Program-made: the position numbers and the translations under genes
The notes under the pieces: model-generated
Databases searched by the model: none
The model's input: the letters and a program-made list of their open reading frames with translations, nothing else
Told to the model about the DNA's origin: nothing
From: Sphingobium algorifonticola
Lineage (GTDB): Bacteria > Pseudomonadota > Alphaproteobacteria > Sphingomonadales > Sphingomonadaceae
Direction: 5' to 3'
Length of the DNA: 64,000 nt
Assembly: GCF_004005485.1 (NCBI RefSeq)
Contig: NZ_RZUL01000006.1
Span: 100,964 to 164,963 of the forward strand
Shown here: positions 34,982 through 45,200 of the stretch, one piece after another
Layout of the letters: every line of letters starts with the position of its first letter
Position numbering within the stretch: position 1 is the stretch's first letter

Positions 34982-36358
34982 TCAGCCGATCTTGATCGAC
35001 TTGACGTTCACGAACTCCTTCAGTCCTTCTGGACCATGTTCGCGGCCGTAGCCGGACGTTTTGACGCCTCCGAATGGCAAATCTGGCGATGCCACGTCGA
35101 AGGTGTTGATGAAGATCATGCCGGTGTCGAAATACTTCGCAGCCAGTTCGCGCGCGCGGTCGACGTCTCGGCTGAATATACCGCCGCCGAGGCCGTAGCG
35201 GCTGTCATTGGCGATGCGCATCGCATCCTCGTCATCCTTCGCCCGAATGATAGAAGCGGCCGGTCCGAACAGCTCGTCGTCATAGGCAGGCTGCCCGGGG
35301 GCCACGTCGACAAGGACAGTCGCGGGATAGAACCACCCGGTGCGGTCTGGAACCTCGCCGCCGACTAGCACGCGTGCGCCCTTGGCGACGCTTTCTTCCA
35401 CCTGCTTGTGGAGCTGATCCCTCTGGGCTTCGCTCACGAGGGGGCCGAGCTTCTTGGCGTCGTCGGTGGGATCTCCCATTTCGATGGCGCGGAACTTGTC
35501 GACATAGCCTTCGACAAAGGCGTCGTGGTTCTTCTCGGTGACGATGAAGCGCTTGGCGTTCACGCACGTCTGGCCATTGTTGTAGATGCGGCCTGCGACG
35601 CAGGTCTCAATCGCAAGATCGAGGTCGGCATCGTCGAGAATGAGGTAGGCATCATTCGAGCCGAGTTCGAGCACGGTCTTCTTGACCAGTTCACCCGCCT
35701 TGGCGGCCACGGCGCGGCCCGCCCGATCGCTACCCGTCAGAGTTATCCCACGCACGAGATCATTCTCGATGATCTTGTCCGATTGCTCATGCGAGATGAT
35801 CAGGACGCCGAACAGGCCCTTGGGAAGCCCAGCGCGTTCGTAGAGATCGCGGAGGAACAGGCCGCTGCCCGTGCAACTCTCAGCATGCTTTAGCAGGACT
35901 CCGTAGCCGGCCATCAGACTGGCGATGGAATATCGCACCGCTTGATAAGCCGGGAAATTCCACGGTTGAATGCCGTAGATCACGCCGATCGGCGCATGGA
36001 CGACATAGGCGGTGGCGCCCTCTGCTGAGCGTTCCTCGTCGGCCAGCACCTTGGGACCATGTTCGGCCGTATAGTCACAGATCGCCGCCACGAGATCGAC
36101 CTCGCTGCGGCTGTCGCTGATGAGTTTTCCCACCTCTCGCGTCATCAACTACGCAAATTCCTCCTTGGAAGCCCGGAGAGCCTGGCCAATCGCGCCCATG
36201 ACCTCGGCGCGGTCGTCGAGACTGCGAAGGCGCCACTCCAGAAACGCCTCGTGGCTCGCCTTCACGGTTGCCGCAGCCTCCTCGTCTGACATGAGCGGGT
36301 AAGTAGCGATCACTTCCTCGGAGAGAGGATTGATCGTGCGGACAGTCTTATCGCTCAT
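34982..36358 (-). pseudogene. NAD(P)-dependent aldehyde (succinate-semialdehyde) dehydrogenase with in-frame amber codon
   Basis: Two adjacent open frames are one aldehyde dehydrogenase of about 458 residues. The first (36358 down to 36149) gives the N-terminus from INPLSEEVIATYPLMSDEEA to SKEEFA. It is ended by a TAG (36149-36151), and the same frame continues at once with LMTREVGKLISDSRSE. The rest is intact: substrate/NAD region GVIYGIQPWNFPAYQ, catalytic Glu in VLELGSNDAY and catalytic Cys in NNGQTCVNAKRF. The N-terminal residues and the length match succinate-semialdehyde dehydrogenase-like enzymes. A single base change would restore the frame, so the gene is either recently inactivated, read through, or affected by a sequencing error. 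It is followed after 5 nt by the disulfide oxidoreductase. Confidence 0.82.
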
Positions 36359-36396
36359 AGGGTCGAATTTCCTGATTGATGGACGGCGCGGTGACG

Positions 36397-37155
36397 TCAG
36401 CCGTGGCGCGATCGGTGATGGTCCAGAGTGTCTCGAACGTCGGATAGAGCTTGGGTGATCTCGTCACGCCAACCACCGGGAGGCAGTTCGCGTACGGCGG
36501 AGTGAGCGGCGCAGACGATCGGTGTGTCCGCCCAACTTTCCGCGAGCCCACTGGCCCATTCGGCGAAGTCGTCGGCGGCCCCAGGGCGTGCCTGCAACGC
36601 CTTCTCCAACTTGGGATGAAATCGCATGCGAGATTGGGGCAGTATGTGGCCAAGGACACCGGGTGCCGCCAGCACCATGAGCGTGTCGTCGACGTGCACG
36701 ATGCGACTTTTCCGATGGCGCACTAGGACGGATGCTGCATGGACGCTGTCGTCATCGGCGACCAGATCGAGACCTGCCGGGATCTCGAATTCCAACTCTT
36801 CGAAAGCTGCCTGCGTGGCGCGCGCTTCGATGATAGTTCTTTCCCACGGCAATTCTGGCGCCTGCTCGCGGTGTCGCTGCGTCCCGAACAGACGCGCTTT
36901 CGGTGCCAACTTATGGGCGGCTTGGCAGTGCAGCGTGTGGAAGGGATGGACATTGATGATTGCGTCGATCGCGTCGCCATTATCGGTCAATGCAAGAAGG
37001 CCGTCGCGATCCTCGCCACTGACCTCATAGCTATCTATGAGCAGGAAGCGCCCGGTCGGGCGGCGAATGAGGGACATCTGCGTGCCGACGTCGATCAAGC
37101 CTGCAATCCTGAACGTGCCCCGAAAATTCCAGAAGTCGTCAGCTAGTTGCTTCAA
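36397..37155 (-). CDS. Metallo-beta-lactamase-fold-like protein, unknown function
   Basis: A 252-residue soluble protein. The order of strands and the segment AIINVHPFHTLHCQAA resemble a metallo-beta-lactamase fold, in which HxHxDH is the metal site. Here the motif reads HPFHTLHC, lacking the Asp, so metal binding is uncertain. Later residues (VHVDDTLMVLAAPG and VCAAHSAVRELPPGG) are in the places where the family's Asp and last His usually lie. It is first in the minus-strand operon with the aldehyde dehydrogenase (38 nt downstream) and disulfide oxidoreductase. The fold assignment is tentative. Confidence 0.6.
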   Translation of the reverse strand: MKQLADDFWNFRGTFRIAGLIDVGTQMSLIRRPTGRFLLIDSYEVSGEDRDGLLALTDNGDAIDAIINVHPFHTLHCQAAHKLAPKARLFGTQRHREQAPELPWERTIIEARATQAAFEELEFEIPAGLDLVADDDSVHAASVLVRHRKSRIVHVDDTLMVLAAPGVLGHILPQSRMRFHPKLEKALQARPGAADDFAEWASGLAESWADTPIVCAAHSAVRELPPGGWRDEITQALSDVRDTLDHHRSRHG

Positions 37156-38333
37156 GGGCTTTATCTCCGCTCGTTCGTGTCCGACGCGTGTTACAAGCCG
37201 TCTATTGGCACAAGTGCGGAAGAAGTTGGTGGTTCCGCTCTCCCGGCCTCGACAGCGAGGAAATCAAGGCAGAAGGGAAGTTTTGACGGACCGATTGCAG
37301 TGACGGCGGGACTGCGTTCCACGCGACCCGTCCAGCGCCCTTCAGGTGTAGATTTTCCGGTTCCGACCAAAATGCGTCGTTCGCCGCTCGGGCTCCCAAC
37401 GGCAGCTTGTTTCAGAACCTGCCGTTTGCTCGTTGCGAACCTTCGTGGCCGCCCAGCAAGGTATTACAATCACTGCGACGCCGGTATGGCTTTTGGTCTG
37501 TGCGTCGCGATGGAGGATCCGGTGCAGCTCTCCAAGATCGACCTTCTTCTAGAGGGAGGCATTGGGATCAGCGTGCCGCAGTGCAAGCGCGGCATGGCTG
37601 GACAATAGCGCATCGCATAGCGCGCTCAGCAGACAATCCTCCGCTGTATTTCGTGGCTTGGCGAGACCGTCCAGCGGCACTGCACTCCACCATGTCGGCG
37701 ACGGCGACGCCCCGAGACGGTCGCGCGCACAAGATTATTGCCTCAACTCTGACTGCTACTAGATGACCGGCAAGAAGGGGCCGCCGTCGATTGGTCGTGA
37801 ATCGGAGATATTTCCCTGCGCTTACAGCAAGGGCTTCACTGCCACGGATGACCGTCACGGCCGCCCGTTGAATGTTCCGGGTAGCAGCACCGTCGACGCG
37901 GCGAGCAGCGGCAATGAGATTCTGCTTTTAAAGGACAACGGGAACGACCGGTTCACTTGGATCACTCAGTTCTATGTCACGGTCGTCGACGCGGACGGCA
38001 AGCGCACCCATGCCCTCCCAGCACGACAACGATGTTCAGTGCGTCTGGAAAGTCGAGCATGGACTCCCCGTCAGCGATCTCGCCTACCATCTGAAGGGCC
38101 ATCAAAGATCCCGACCGAAATGGCGATACCCAACTCGGCCAGCACGCTGCGCATGCCCAAAGCCGACCGAGCGTCACAAAGATTTACAATCGTCGCCAAC
38201 TCCTGTTGCTTGACGAGCCGATAACAGCCTCAGACATCAAGGAGGCGGTTATGCGGCAGGATGAGCGATGCTGGACACGGATCATCCTGCGGCCCGATCC
38301 GTCCCCTTGATTGCATACCGCTAGTTCCTGTTT
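37156..38333. other. Gene-poor region
   Basis: About 1.2 kb without a supported gene. Frames at 37147-37608 and 37763-38224 lack good starts, and their composition changes midway. One short stretch (NEILLLKDNGNDRFTWITQFYVTVVDADGK, 37910-38000) looks protein-like and may be a decayed remnant. The region separates the oxidoreductase operon from the envelope/efflux block. Confidence 0.4.
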
Positions 38334-38377
38334 GCGCTGGCCGTTGTTCCTTGCTCCTCCCCCTGGACGGCCAGCGC
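38334..38377. repeat. Perfect 11-bp inverted repeat, first of two tandem hairpins
   Basis: GCGCTGGCCGT at 38334-38344 pairs perfectly with 38367-38377 across a 22-nt C/T-rich loop. A second, stronger hairpin begins 2 nt later. Both lie in the leader of the exported-protein gene at 38442. Confidence 0.6.
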
Positions 38378-38378
38378 C

Positions 38379-38419
38379 GACGCGGTGCGGATCCTCGCCC
38401 CCCGGATCCGCACCGCGTC
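38379..38419. terminator. Perfect 16-bp hairpin, terminator or leader structure
   Basis: GACGCGGTGCGGATCC (38379-38394) pairs perfectly with 38404-38419 across a 9-nt loop (TCGCCCCCC). TTCTTGT follows, a weak U-tract. It ends 22 nt before the start codon at 38442, so it could terminate upstream transcription or act as an attenuator. Confidence 0.55.
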
Positions 38420-38441
38420 TTCTTGTCCGAAAGGCTTCACC

Positions 38442-39284
38442 ATGAACCATTATCCGATCGCGGTCGCGACCGCATTGCTCGCCAGCGTGTCGACTATCGC
38501 CAATGCTGCCCCGGCCATGACGCTCTATCCACAGCAGATTGGCGCGGAAACGGCGCGCTATCAGCATGGCAGCGCGACCATTTCCCTGAAATCACCGACG
38601 GCTACCGTCGAAATTCGGCCCCTGCCGGTGGAAGACGGACGCGCCGCCTTTTCCATTGCCATCTTCAACCATGACGGCCGCCCCGCCAATCTGGGGATGG
38701 AAAATATCACCGCTGTCGTGAACGGCATTCCAACACCCGTTCCCACCTATGCGCAACTGGCGGAAGCAGCCGAGCGGAAGGCACGTCAGGCGAAGATCGG
38801 TACTGCGCTGTTCGCCGGCGTGCTGGCAGGCGTCGCATCCACCGCATCGAACCAGGGCAGCTATTATCGCCATGTCCGTGGCCCGCGCGGCGGCTTCACC
38901 CAGGCCATTCACTGGCAGGACGATACGCCCGGCGTGATCGGCGCGACGGCCGCGGTCGCAGGCGGCGCGATGGTAATCGGCGGCATCGACCGAAAGCTCG
39001 ACTACACGCTGGACCAGTTGGGAACCGAGATTTTACAGACGACCACGATCGACCCCGGCAGCAGCTTTGGTGGCATGGTCATCCTGCCGATCGATCGGGA
39101 CGCCGGCCATCCGGCAGATATCAGGGTCAATGTCGCCTTTGACGGCAGGGTCTATGCCTTCGGATTTCGCCTGACGCGCTCGGGCATCGGCGTGCCTGCG
39201 CCCGTGCCCGCGGCGGCAAGGGCGGACGCGCCCGGCGTCCAGGCATTGCCTGTCGACCTTGCCGGCGAAGGTGGCGGCGAATGA
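38442..39284 (+). CDS. Exported protein of unknown function
   Basis: A 280-residue protein with a signal peptide (MNHYPIAVATALLASVSTIANA, cleavage near ANA-AP). The mature part contains beta-rich segments (RYQHGSATISLKSPTATVEIRPL, FSIAIFNHDGRPANLGMENITAVV), an Ala/Gly hydrophobic stretch (IGTALFAGVLAGVAS) and a C-terminal domain (DIRVNVAFDGRVYAFGFRL). I do not recognise the family. ATG 38442 has GAAAGG 8 nt upstream. Its stop overlaps the start of the DUF4410-like lipoprotein gene by 4 nt, so the two are coupled. Two strong hairpins precede the gene. Confidence 0.7.
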   Translation: MNHYPIAVATALLASVSTIANAAPAMTLYPQQIGAETARYQHGSATISLKSPTATVEIRPLPVEDGRAAFSIAIFNHDGRPANLGMENITAVVNGIPTPVPTYAQLAEAAERKARQAKIGTALFAGVLAGVASTASNQGSYYRHVRGPRGGFTQAIHWQDDTPGVIGATAAVAGGAMVIGGIDRKLDYTLDQLGTEILQTTTIDPGSSFGGMVILPIDRDAGHPADIRVNVAFDGRVYAFGFRLTRSGIGVPAPVPAAARADAPGVQALPVDLAGEGGGE

Positions 39285-39946
39285 CCATGGCGGGAAGCGG
39301 CCGGATGCGCGCAGCGGCGATACCGCTGGTCGGCGCCCTGCTGTTGTTGCCAGCGTGCGCCGGCACAGCCGTCCATGACCTCAGCATGGCGCCCGCGCGG
39401 TCGCAGCAGATACCCGGCGCCATTGGGGTGCGGGTGACGCTGGCGCCGGACATCCGGTCCGATCCCGATGCGGGCAGGGCCGCACATCGTCTGCTGGCCG
39501 AACTCGTCAAGGCCTATCGCAAGGCTGGCCTCCCCGCCTCCGTCACGACGGACGGGCAGCCCTCTCCCGGCGGAGCCACGGTAAGAGTCCAGATCGTCCG
39601 GGCCGATCCCGGCAACAGTGCCGAACGGTTACTGATCGGCTTCGGCGCGGGTCGATCAGCCCTGCTCACCAAAGCCTCGTTCGACATCGCCGGACAAGCC
39701 GGCCCGGCCATGTCCTTTTCCGCCACCGCCAAGGATGGGCGCAAGCCCGGCCTGATCGTGCCGGGCGCTGTGGCGGCCGCCACCGGCGAATTGTCGCGCC
39801 TTGCCATCGGTGGTGGCGTCGGCCTGCTGATGGGAAGCCGCAGCGGGCTGCACAGAGGCGCCAAGCGATCCGCTGCTCTCATCGTCAAGCAAACGCGGCA
39901 ATTTTACCGCGCGTCCGGCTGGCCCTGGCCATCCGACAAGGGCTGA
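39281..39946 (+). CDS. DUF4410-like lipoprotein
   Basis: A 221-residue lipoprotein. The signal sequence ends in a lipobox (LLLLPACAG) with the acylated Cys at about residue 27. The mature part, ending in a glycine-rich VAAATGELSRLAIGGGVGLLMGSRSG segment, follows the pattern of DUF4410 proteins: a short beta strand (GVRVTLAPDIRSD), a helix (AAHRLLAELVKAYRKAGL) and VRVQIVRADPGNSAERLLIGFGAG. It should sit in the periplasmic leaflet of the outer or inner membrane. Start overlaps the preceding exported-protein gene (ATGA). A frame start at 39287 (second Met) is also possible. Confidence 0.68.
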   Translation: MTMAGSGRMRAAAIPLVGALLLLPACAGTAVHDLSMAPARSQQIPGAIGVRVTLAPDIRSDPDAGRAAHRLLAELVKAYRKAGLPASVTTDGQPSPGGATVRVQIVRADPGNSAERLLIGFGAGRSALLTKASFDIAGQAGPAMSFSATAKDGRKPGLIVPGAVAAATGELSRLAIGGGVGLLMGSRSGLHRGAKRSAALIVKQTRQFYRASGWPWPSDKG

Positions 39947-39977
39947 CCCTCCCCCTCTTGCCAGCAAGGTTCCCGCA

Positions 39978-40283
39978 ATGAAGATGCATCCCCCCATCCA
40001 GCCGCCGCTTCCCGAAATTCCGCTGGTCGACAATATGTTCGCACCGGAAATATTGGCTGGCGGCCTGACTGGCCTGTCACTGCTCAACGGCATCGTAACG
40101 GTCACGCTGGAAAATCCAAGGGCCGACCATGGCCGCCCCGATCCCAGCCTGGAACGTGTCATCGTCGGCCGGATCGGCATGCCGATTCCGACCGCACAGG
40201 CGCTGCTTTGCGGCCTTTATCAATTTCTGAGCCAGCATCAGGTCAATCCCCTGGCCGCGGAAACGGAGATGCGCTGCCAATGA
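39978..40283 (+). CDS. Hypothetical protein, 101 residues
   Basis: A small acidic-to-neutral protein without signal peptide (PPIQPPLPEIPLVDNMFAPEILAGGLTGLSLLNGIVTVTLENPR), followed by DPSLERVIVGRIGMPIPTAQALLCGLYQFLSQHQV. The pattern of a beta strand pair and two helices suggests a compact domain. I do not recognise it. It follows the lipoprotein gene by about 30 nt in the same direction. Confidence 0.55.
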   Translation: MKMHPPIQPPLPEIPLVDNMFAPEILAGGLTGLSLLNGIVTVTLENPRADHGRPDPSLERVIVGRIGMPIPTAQALLCGLYQFLSQHQVNPLAAETEMRCQ

Positions 40284-40459
40284 GCTATTTCCCGTTACTG
40301 CATCTCATCGGACACAAGCGCAGCCACCACATCGCACTGCTCATGCCGCCATGCCGCTATCGATTTTCGATCCGATGGTCGGGCTCCAGTGCGGCACACA
40401 CCATACAGCGCGTGACCCACATGCCCCGATAAGATGATCTTGCCCCGAAAGGACAGCCC

Positions 40460-40879
40460 ATGGCTGCGACATTTTCCTTCAGCATTCAACAGCAGCTGGT
40501 GCTGACCGCCGCCCGTCAGTGGCGTCGGGCGCGGCACCTGCACATCCCTGCCCAGCCGCATCTCTACCGCAAGCTCGCCCGCCATGGCTGCGGACAGCTG
40601 GCCCCCGCCTGCGACAGCCTGATGAGGCTATCCGAACTCGTACTGGGGCATCCGTTTCGCTGCGGTACCGGCCTGGCCCTGTCGGAGGATGAATGGCGAC
40701 TGCTCGACATGATCGAAGGGCGCGAGCGCCAATTGGTCCACGAATGCAGCGTCGCGCTGGCGAGCGCTTTCCGCCATGCCATCAGGTCGCTGCACATCAT
40801 GATAGACATGGCCTTTAACATCGACAGCGGCGAGCCGGTGAAGCGTGCCGTCGCTTCGACCGGCCTGATCGCCGCCTGA
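40460..40879 (+). CDS. Hypothetical protein, 139 residues
   Basis: A helical, cysteine-containing protein (FSIQQQLVLTAARQWRRARHLHIPAQPHLYRKLARHGCGQLAPACDSLMRLSELVLG) ending with two long helices (DEWRLLDMIEGRERQLVHECSVALASAFRHAI and LHIMIDMAFNIDSG). No signal peptide or recognised motif. GAAAGGA precedes the ATG. The stop lies inside a strong bidirectional hairpin shared with the convergent TolC-like gene. Confidence 0.6.
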   Translation: MAATFSFSIQQQLVLTAARQWRRARHLHIPAQPHLYRKLARHGCGQLAPACDSLMRLSELVLGHPFRCGTGLALSEDEWRLLDMIEGRERQLVHECSVALASAFRHAIRSLHIMIDMAFNIDSGEPVKRAVASTGLIAA

Positions 40880-40895
40880 TCGTCAGGCGGCGATC
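40867..40895. terminator. Bidirectional hairpin terminator
   Basis: A perfect 13-bp stem (40867-40879 with 40883-40895, 3-nt loop) spans the stop codons of the two convergent genes. ATTTCATC follows on the plus side. Confidence 0.65.
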
Positions 40896-42228
40896 ATTTC
40901 ATCAGCGCATTCACTCCGGCCAGCGTCTCATCGCCCAGATCGCCAGTCGCGGCAGCGAGCTGGAGCCGGGCCGTCATATAATCATATATGGCCTGACGCC
41001 GGTCGCGGTCGGTCGAAAAGCTCTGGCTCTGCGCATTCAGGACATCATCCTGCGTGCGGATGCCGACCTCTCGCCCGGTATTGGCCGCATCCTGCTGCAA
41101 GCCGGCCGACCGGTTTGCGGTGTTCAGGGCAGCTATGCGGCGCGCGCCGGTCGATACGGCATGCCAGGCCTGCTGCGCCTGAAGACGAGCATCCCGCCGC
41201 GCGGCATCCAGGGCGCGCTCGGCCTTGACGGCGTTGGCGCGGGCTTCCCGTTCCTTCGACTGAATCGCCCCACCGGCATAGAGCGGAATGGTGATACGCA
41301 GCCCGGCCGACGCCGACTGGATGCGGTCGGGAATGATGCCATTGCCCCCTTCCCCGCCCAGCCGATACTGGCCCTGATAACCGGCGACGCCTTCGACGAC
41401 GGGGCGTCCCGCAAGGCCGTAGCGGTCGATATCGGCTCCTGCGGCCTTTGCCTGATGCTCGGCCGCCTTCACCAGCGGCGACTGACGCTCCGCCTGCTCG
41501 ATGGATGCTTCCAGCGTCACGAGCGGCAACGGCGCGGCGAAATTCCCGGCGGGTCGGTCCAACCCTTCCGCCGGCAAGCCCGTCAGTTCGGAAAAATCGG
41601 CACGGGCATAGGCCAACTCGGCCTCGGCGCCGATGCGCTGTGCTTCACTCGCGTCGCGGCGGGCCTCCGCCTCGCGCACGTCAGTGATGCGCGCGCGCCC
41701 GGCATCGAAACGCGCCTGCGCGCCGCGGCGTTGCTGTTCCGCCGCATCGACCTGCGCCTGATAGGAGCTTAGCCTGTCCTCGGCCGCCAGCACCTTGAAA
41801 TAGGCCTGCGATACACGAAGGATGAGTTGCTGCTGCTCGCCGGCAAACTGCACATCGGCGCCTGCCGCCTTTTCGCGCAGCTGGATCGACTGTGCATGTT
41901 TAGATGCATCATACAAAGGCTGAACCGCCTGCACGCCAACGGTCGCCCGGCCGCTCGATCGGCTTCCGGTAAAGACCGGGTCCAGTTCTTCCGGGAAACG
42001 GGCGTTGGTTTCTGTGACATTATATTGGTATCCGCCCTGAAGCTGTACGCTGGGCCGCTTGAGCGCCCGCGCCTGAACGGCGGCCTCCTGCCCCGCGTCG
42101 CGCTCAGCCTGCGCGCCCAGATGATCGGGATCATGCGCCGCCGCTGCTTGCCATGCTTCCATGAGGTCGGTCGCATGGGCGGGCGGCGCGAGCATGGCCG
42201 CTGCGGTACAGAGGAAAAGGCGTTTCAT
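40894..42228 (-). CDS. TolC-family outer membrane efflux protein
   Basis: A 444-residue TolC-type outer membrane factor. A signal peptide (RLFLCTAAAMLAPPAHA) is followed by two repeats of alternating strands and long coiled-coil helices. Marker segments include LMEAWQAAAAHDPD, FVGVQAVQPLYDASKHAQ-like VGVQAVQPLYDASKHA and its repeat LRITIPLYAGGAIQSKE, and GIRTQDDVLNAQSQSF near the end. Start ATG 42228 overlaps the RND gene stop by 4 nt; a longer frame to 42348 is only a shadow of the RND gene. With the pump and adaptor it should form a tripartite efflux channel from cytoplasmic membrane to outside. Confidence 0.9.
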   Translation of the reverse strand: MKRLFLCTAAAMLAPPAHATDLMEAWQAAAAHDPDHLGAQAERDAGQEAAVQARALKRPSVQLQGGYQYNVTETNARFPEELDPVFTGSRSSGRATVGVQAVQPLYDASKHAQSIQLREKAAGADVQFAGEQQQLILRVSQAYFKVLAAEDRLSSYQAQVDAAEQQRRGAQARFDAGRARITDVREAEARRDASEAQRIGAEAELAYARADFSELTGLPAEGLDRPAGNFAAPLPLVTLEASIEQAERQSPLVKAAEHQAKAAGADIDRYGLAGRPVVEGVAGYQGQYRLGGEGGNGIIPDRIQSASAGLRITIPLYAGGAIQSKEREARANAVKAERALDAARRDARLQAQQAWHAVSTGARRIAALNTANRSAGLQQDAANTGREVGIRTQDDVLNAQSQSFSTDRDRRQAIYDYMTARLQLAAATGDLGDETLAGVNALMK

Positions 42229-45200
42229 GCGGAAATCTCCTGGCTGTCGGCGCGATGCTGCGGGCGGTCGAAGACCAGCTCGTAGAGCGCGGGCAGGACG
42301 ATGAGGGTAAGGATAGTGGCGACCATCAGGCCGCCCATGATCGCCCAAGCCATCGGCCCCCAGAAGGTCGACCGGGTGAGCGGGATCATGGCGAGGATGG
42401 CGGCGAGCGCGGTCAGCAGGATCGGGCGCAGACGATGGACGGCGGCTTCGCGCACGGCCTCCCGCATCGCCAGGCCATGGCCCGACAAGGTGTCGATCTG
42501 CGCGATCAGGATGACCGAATTGCGCAGCACCATGCCGAACAGCGCCAGCGATCCCAGCATGGCGACGAAGCCGAAGGGGATGCGGAACAGGGCCATGATG
42601 AGCGCCACGCCGATCAGCGCCAGCGGCCCGGTCGCCAGCACCACCAGCATCCGCTTCACATTCTGGAGCTGGAGCATCAGCAGGATGACGATCACGAAGA
42701 TGGCGAAGGGCACGGCGGCCATGGTCGCCTTCTGGTTGATGCTGCTCTGTTCTTCCGACCCGCCCTTGACGATGGAGGCGCCGGACGGAAGATCGCGGCG
42801 CAGCGCCGCGATCTGTGGTTCGATCCGCTTCGTCAGGTCGCTTGCCTGCTCGCCTTCGACATCGGCGGAGATGGTGATGGTCGGCTGACGGTTGCGCTGG
42901 TAGATCACGGCCGGTTCGCTGCCCGCCGATACATGGCCAAGCTGGGCCAGCGGCACCGCGCCATTGGGCGTCGATATCGGCAGGTTGGCGATGCGGCCAA
43001 GGTCGGTCCGCTCAGCCGCGCTCAGGCGAAGCACCACGTCGAGGGCCAGATCGCGATCCCGAAAGCTGGTGGTACCCGCCCCGCCAATCGCCGCCTGCAA
43101 CGATTGCTGCACCGCCTGCGTCGACAGGCCGAGCGCGCGAACCTTATCCTGATCCAGGTCGACCCGAATGGCCTTGAGCGGTTCGCCCAGATCGCTGTTC
43201 ACGTCGCGCGCGTGACTGTCCGCACGGATCAATTCCTCCAGCTTCTTCGCGACCGGCATGATCTGCGCAAGGTCCGGTCCCGCCACACGATACTGCACGG
43301 GCTGGCCGACCGACGGGCCATTTTCCAGACGGCTGACACGGCCGCGCGCTTCGGGGAAATGCGTGGCGAACAGGCTCTGGATGCTGGCGATCACGCCTTC
43401 GCGCGCCTCCTCATCCCTGGTCTGGAGCACGAGTTCGGCCAGCGTGATATCGGGCGTCTGGACATTGAGCGGCAGGTAGAAGCGCGGCGACCCGCCACCG
43501 ACATAGGCAGTGGTGGACGTCACCCGGTCATCGCACGCCAGCAGCTTTTCCATGCGGGCGGCAACCGCCTGCGTCTGGGCGAAGCTTGCATTTTGCGACA
43601 GCTGAAGGTCGATCACCAGTTCGGGTCGGTCGGACGCGGGAAAGAATTGACGGGGCACGCCGATCTGGAACAGCAGCATCGACCCCACGAACATGGCGAG
43701 CGCGACCGCCACCACCGTCTTGCGCCGGTCGAGGCAGCGGTCGAGCACGCGCCGGAACCAGCCGTAGAAGCGGCCTTCATATTGTTCTTCGGGCTCTCCC
43801 GCGTCGTCACGCGCATCCGCGCGCTGGGGCAGCAGATGATAGGCGATGAACGGCGTGAAAATGACCGCGACGATCCACGACAGGACCAGCGAAATGGCGA
43901 TCACCTGAAACAGCGAGATCACATATTCGCTGGCTGTCGCCTTCGACATGGCGATCGGCAGGAAACCGGCGACGGTGATGAGCGTGCCGACCAGCATCGG
44001 CACCGCGGTCACGCTATAGGCGCTGACGGCCGCCCGCGTCCGGGTCCATCCCGCCTCCAGATGCGTCGCCACCGCCTCGACCACGATGATCGCGTCATCA
44101 ACCAGCAGACCCAGCGCAATGATGAGTGCGCCCAGCGAAATGCGCTGAAGGTCGATGCCCATATACAACATGCACAGGAACGTCATCGCCAGCACCAGCG
44201 GGATGCACAGCGCCACCACGATGCCCGGCCGCCAGCCCAGCGACAGGAAATTCACCGCCAGCACGATGACGATCGCCTCGATCAGCGATGTCGTGAATTC
44301 GCCGACGGATTCGTCGACAACATGGGTCTGGTCGGACACGGTATGAATGCCCACGCCGACCGGCATTTCGGACTGGAGGGCAGCGATCGTGCGCTTCAGA
44401 TCCTCGCCGAGACGCGCAACGTCACCGTCCGACCGCAGGCTGATGCCCACACCGACCGCATCCTTCGCTCCAAAACGCATCCTGAACGTCGCAGGATCGA
44501 CCGGCTTGCGTTCGACCCTGGCTATGGCGTCGAGCCGAACGCTCTTGCCATTGGCGACGATCGGCGTTGCGGCAATGGCCTCCACCGATGCGAAATCGCC
44601 CGTCACCTGCATCCGCACACGTTCCGCGCCGGCCTCTACGATCCCTGATGCAGCGACCGCGTTGGTCGTGTCGAGCGCGTCGGCTATCGCCTGCGCAGAA
44701 ATGCCCGACATGGCGAGACGCGCACTGTCATAGGTGACATAGATAGCTTCATCCTGCGCGCCGATGATCTGCGTCTTGGCGACATCGGGCAGCGCCTGGA
44801 TACGGTCCCGCAGCGTCTCGGCATAGCGTTTGAGCACCGGATAGGAAAAGCCGTCGCCCGTGACGGCATAGATATTGCCGTAGGTCGTGCCGAATTCGTC
44901 ATTGAAGGCCGGTCCGACGACCCCGTCGGGCAGGTCTGCGCGATTGTCGGTCACGGTCTTGCGGATGCGATACCAGATATCGGGGACGGCGCTGCTCTTG
45001 ACCGTCGATATGAGCGTGATGTTGAGCGTCGCCTGGCCCGGTCGGGCCTTGCTCTTCACATAATCGATCTCGGCGATATTCTCGGTCAACACCGTCTCGA
45101 GCGGCTTGATCACCTGTTGCGACATCTGCTGCGCCGTCGCGCCGGGCCAGCCGACGGTAATCATCATCGTCTTGACGGTGAATTCGGGGTCTTCCTTGCG

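Noticed and set aside
37763..38224. 153-codon plus-strand frame in the gene-poor region
   Set aside because: Only a short middle part looks like protein and the rest is Arg/Ser-rich; treated as a possible remnant, not a gene.
42255..44648. Long plus-strand frame (797 codons) opposite the RND pump
   Set aside because: It mirrors the RND coding strand, is full of His/Arg/Gln/Asp without motifs, and the RND protein is unmistakable.
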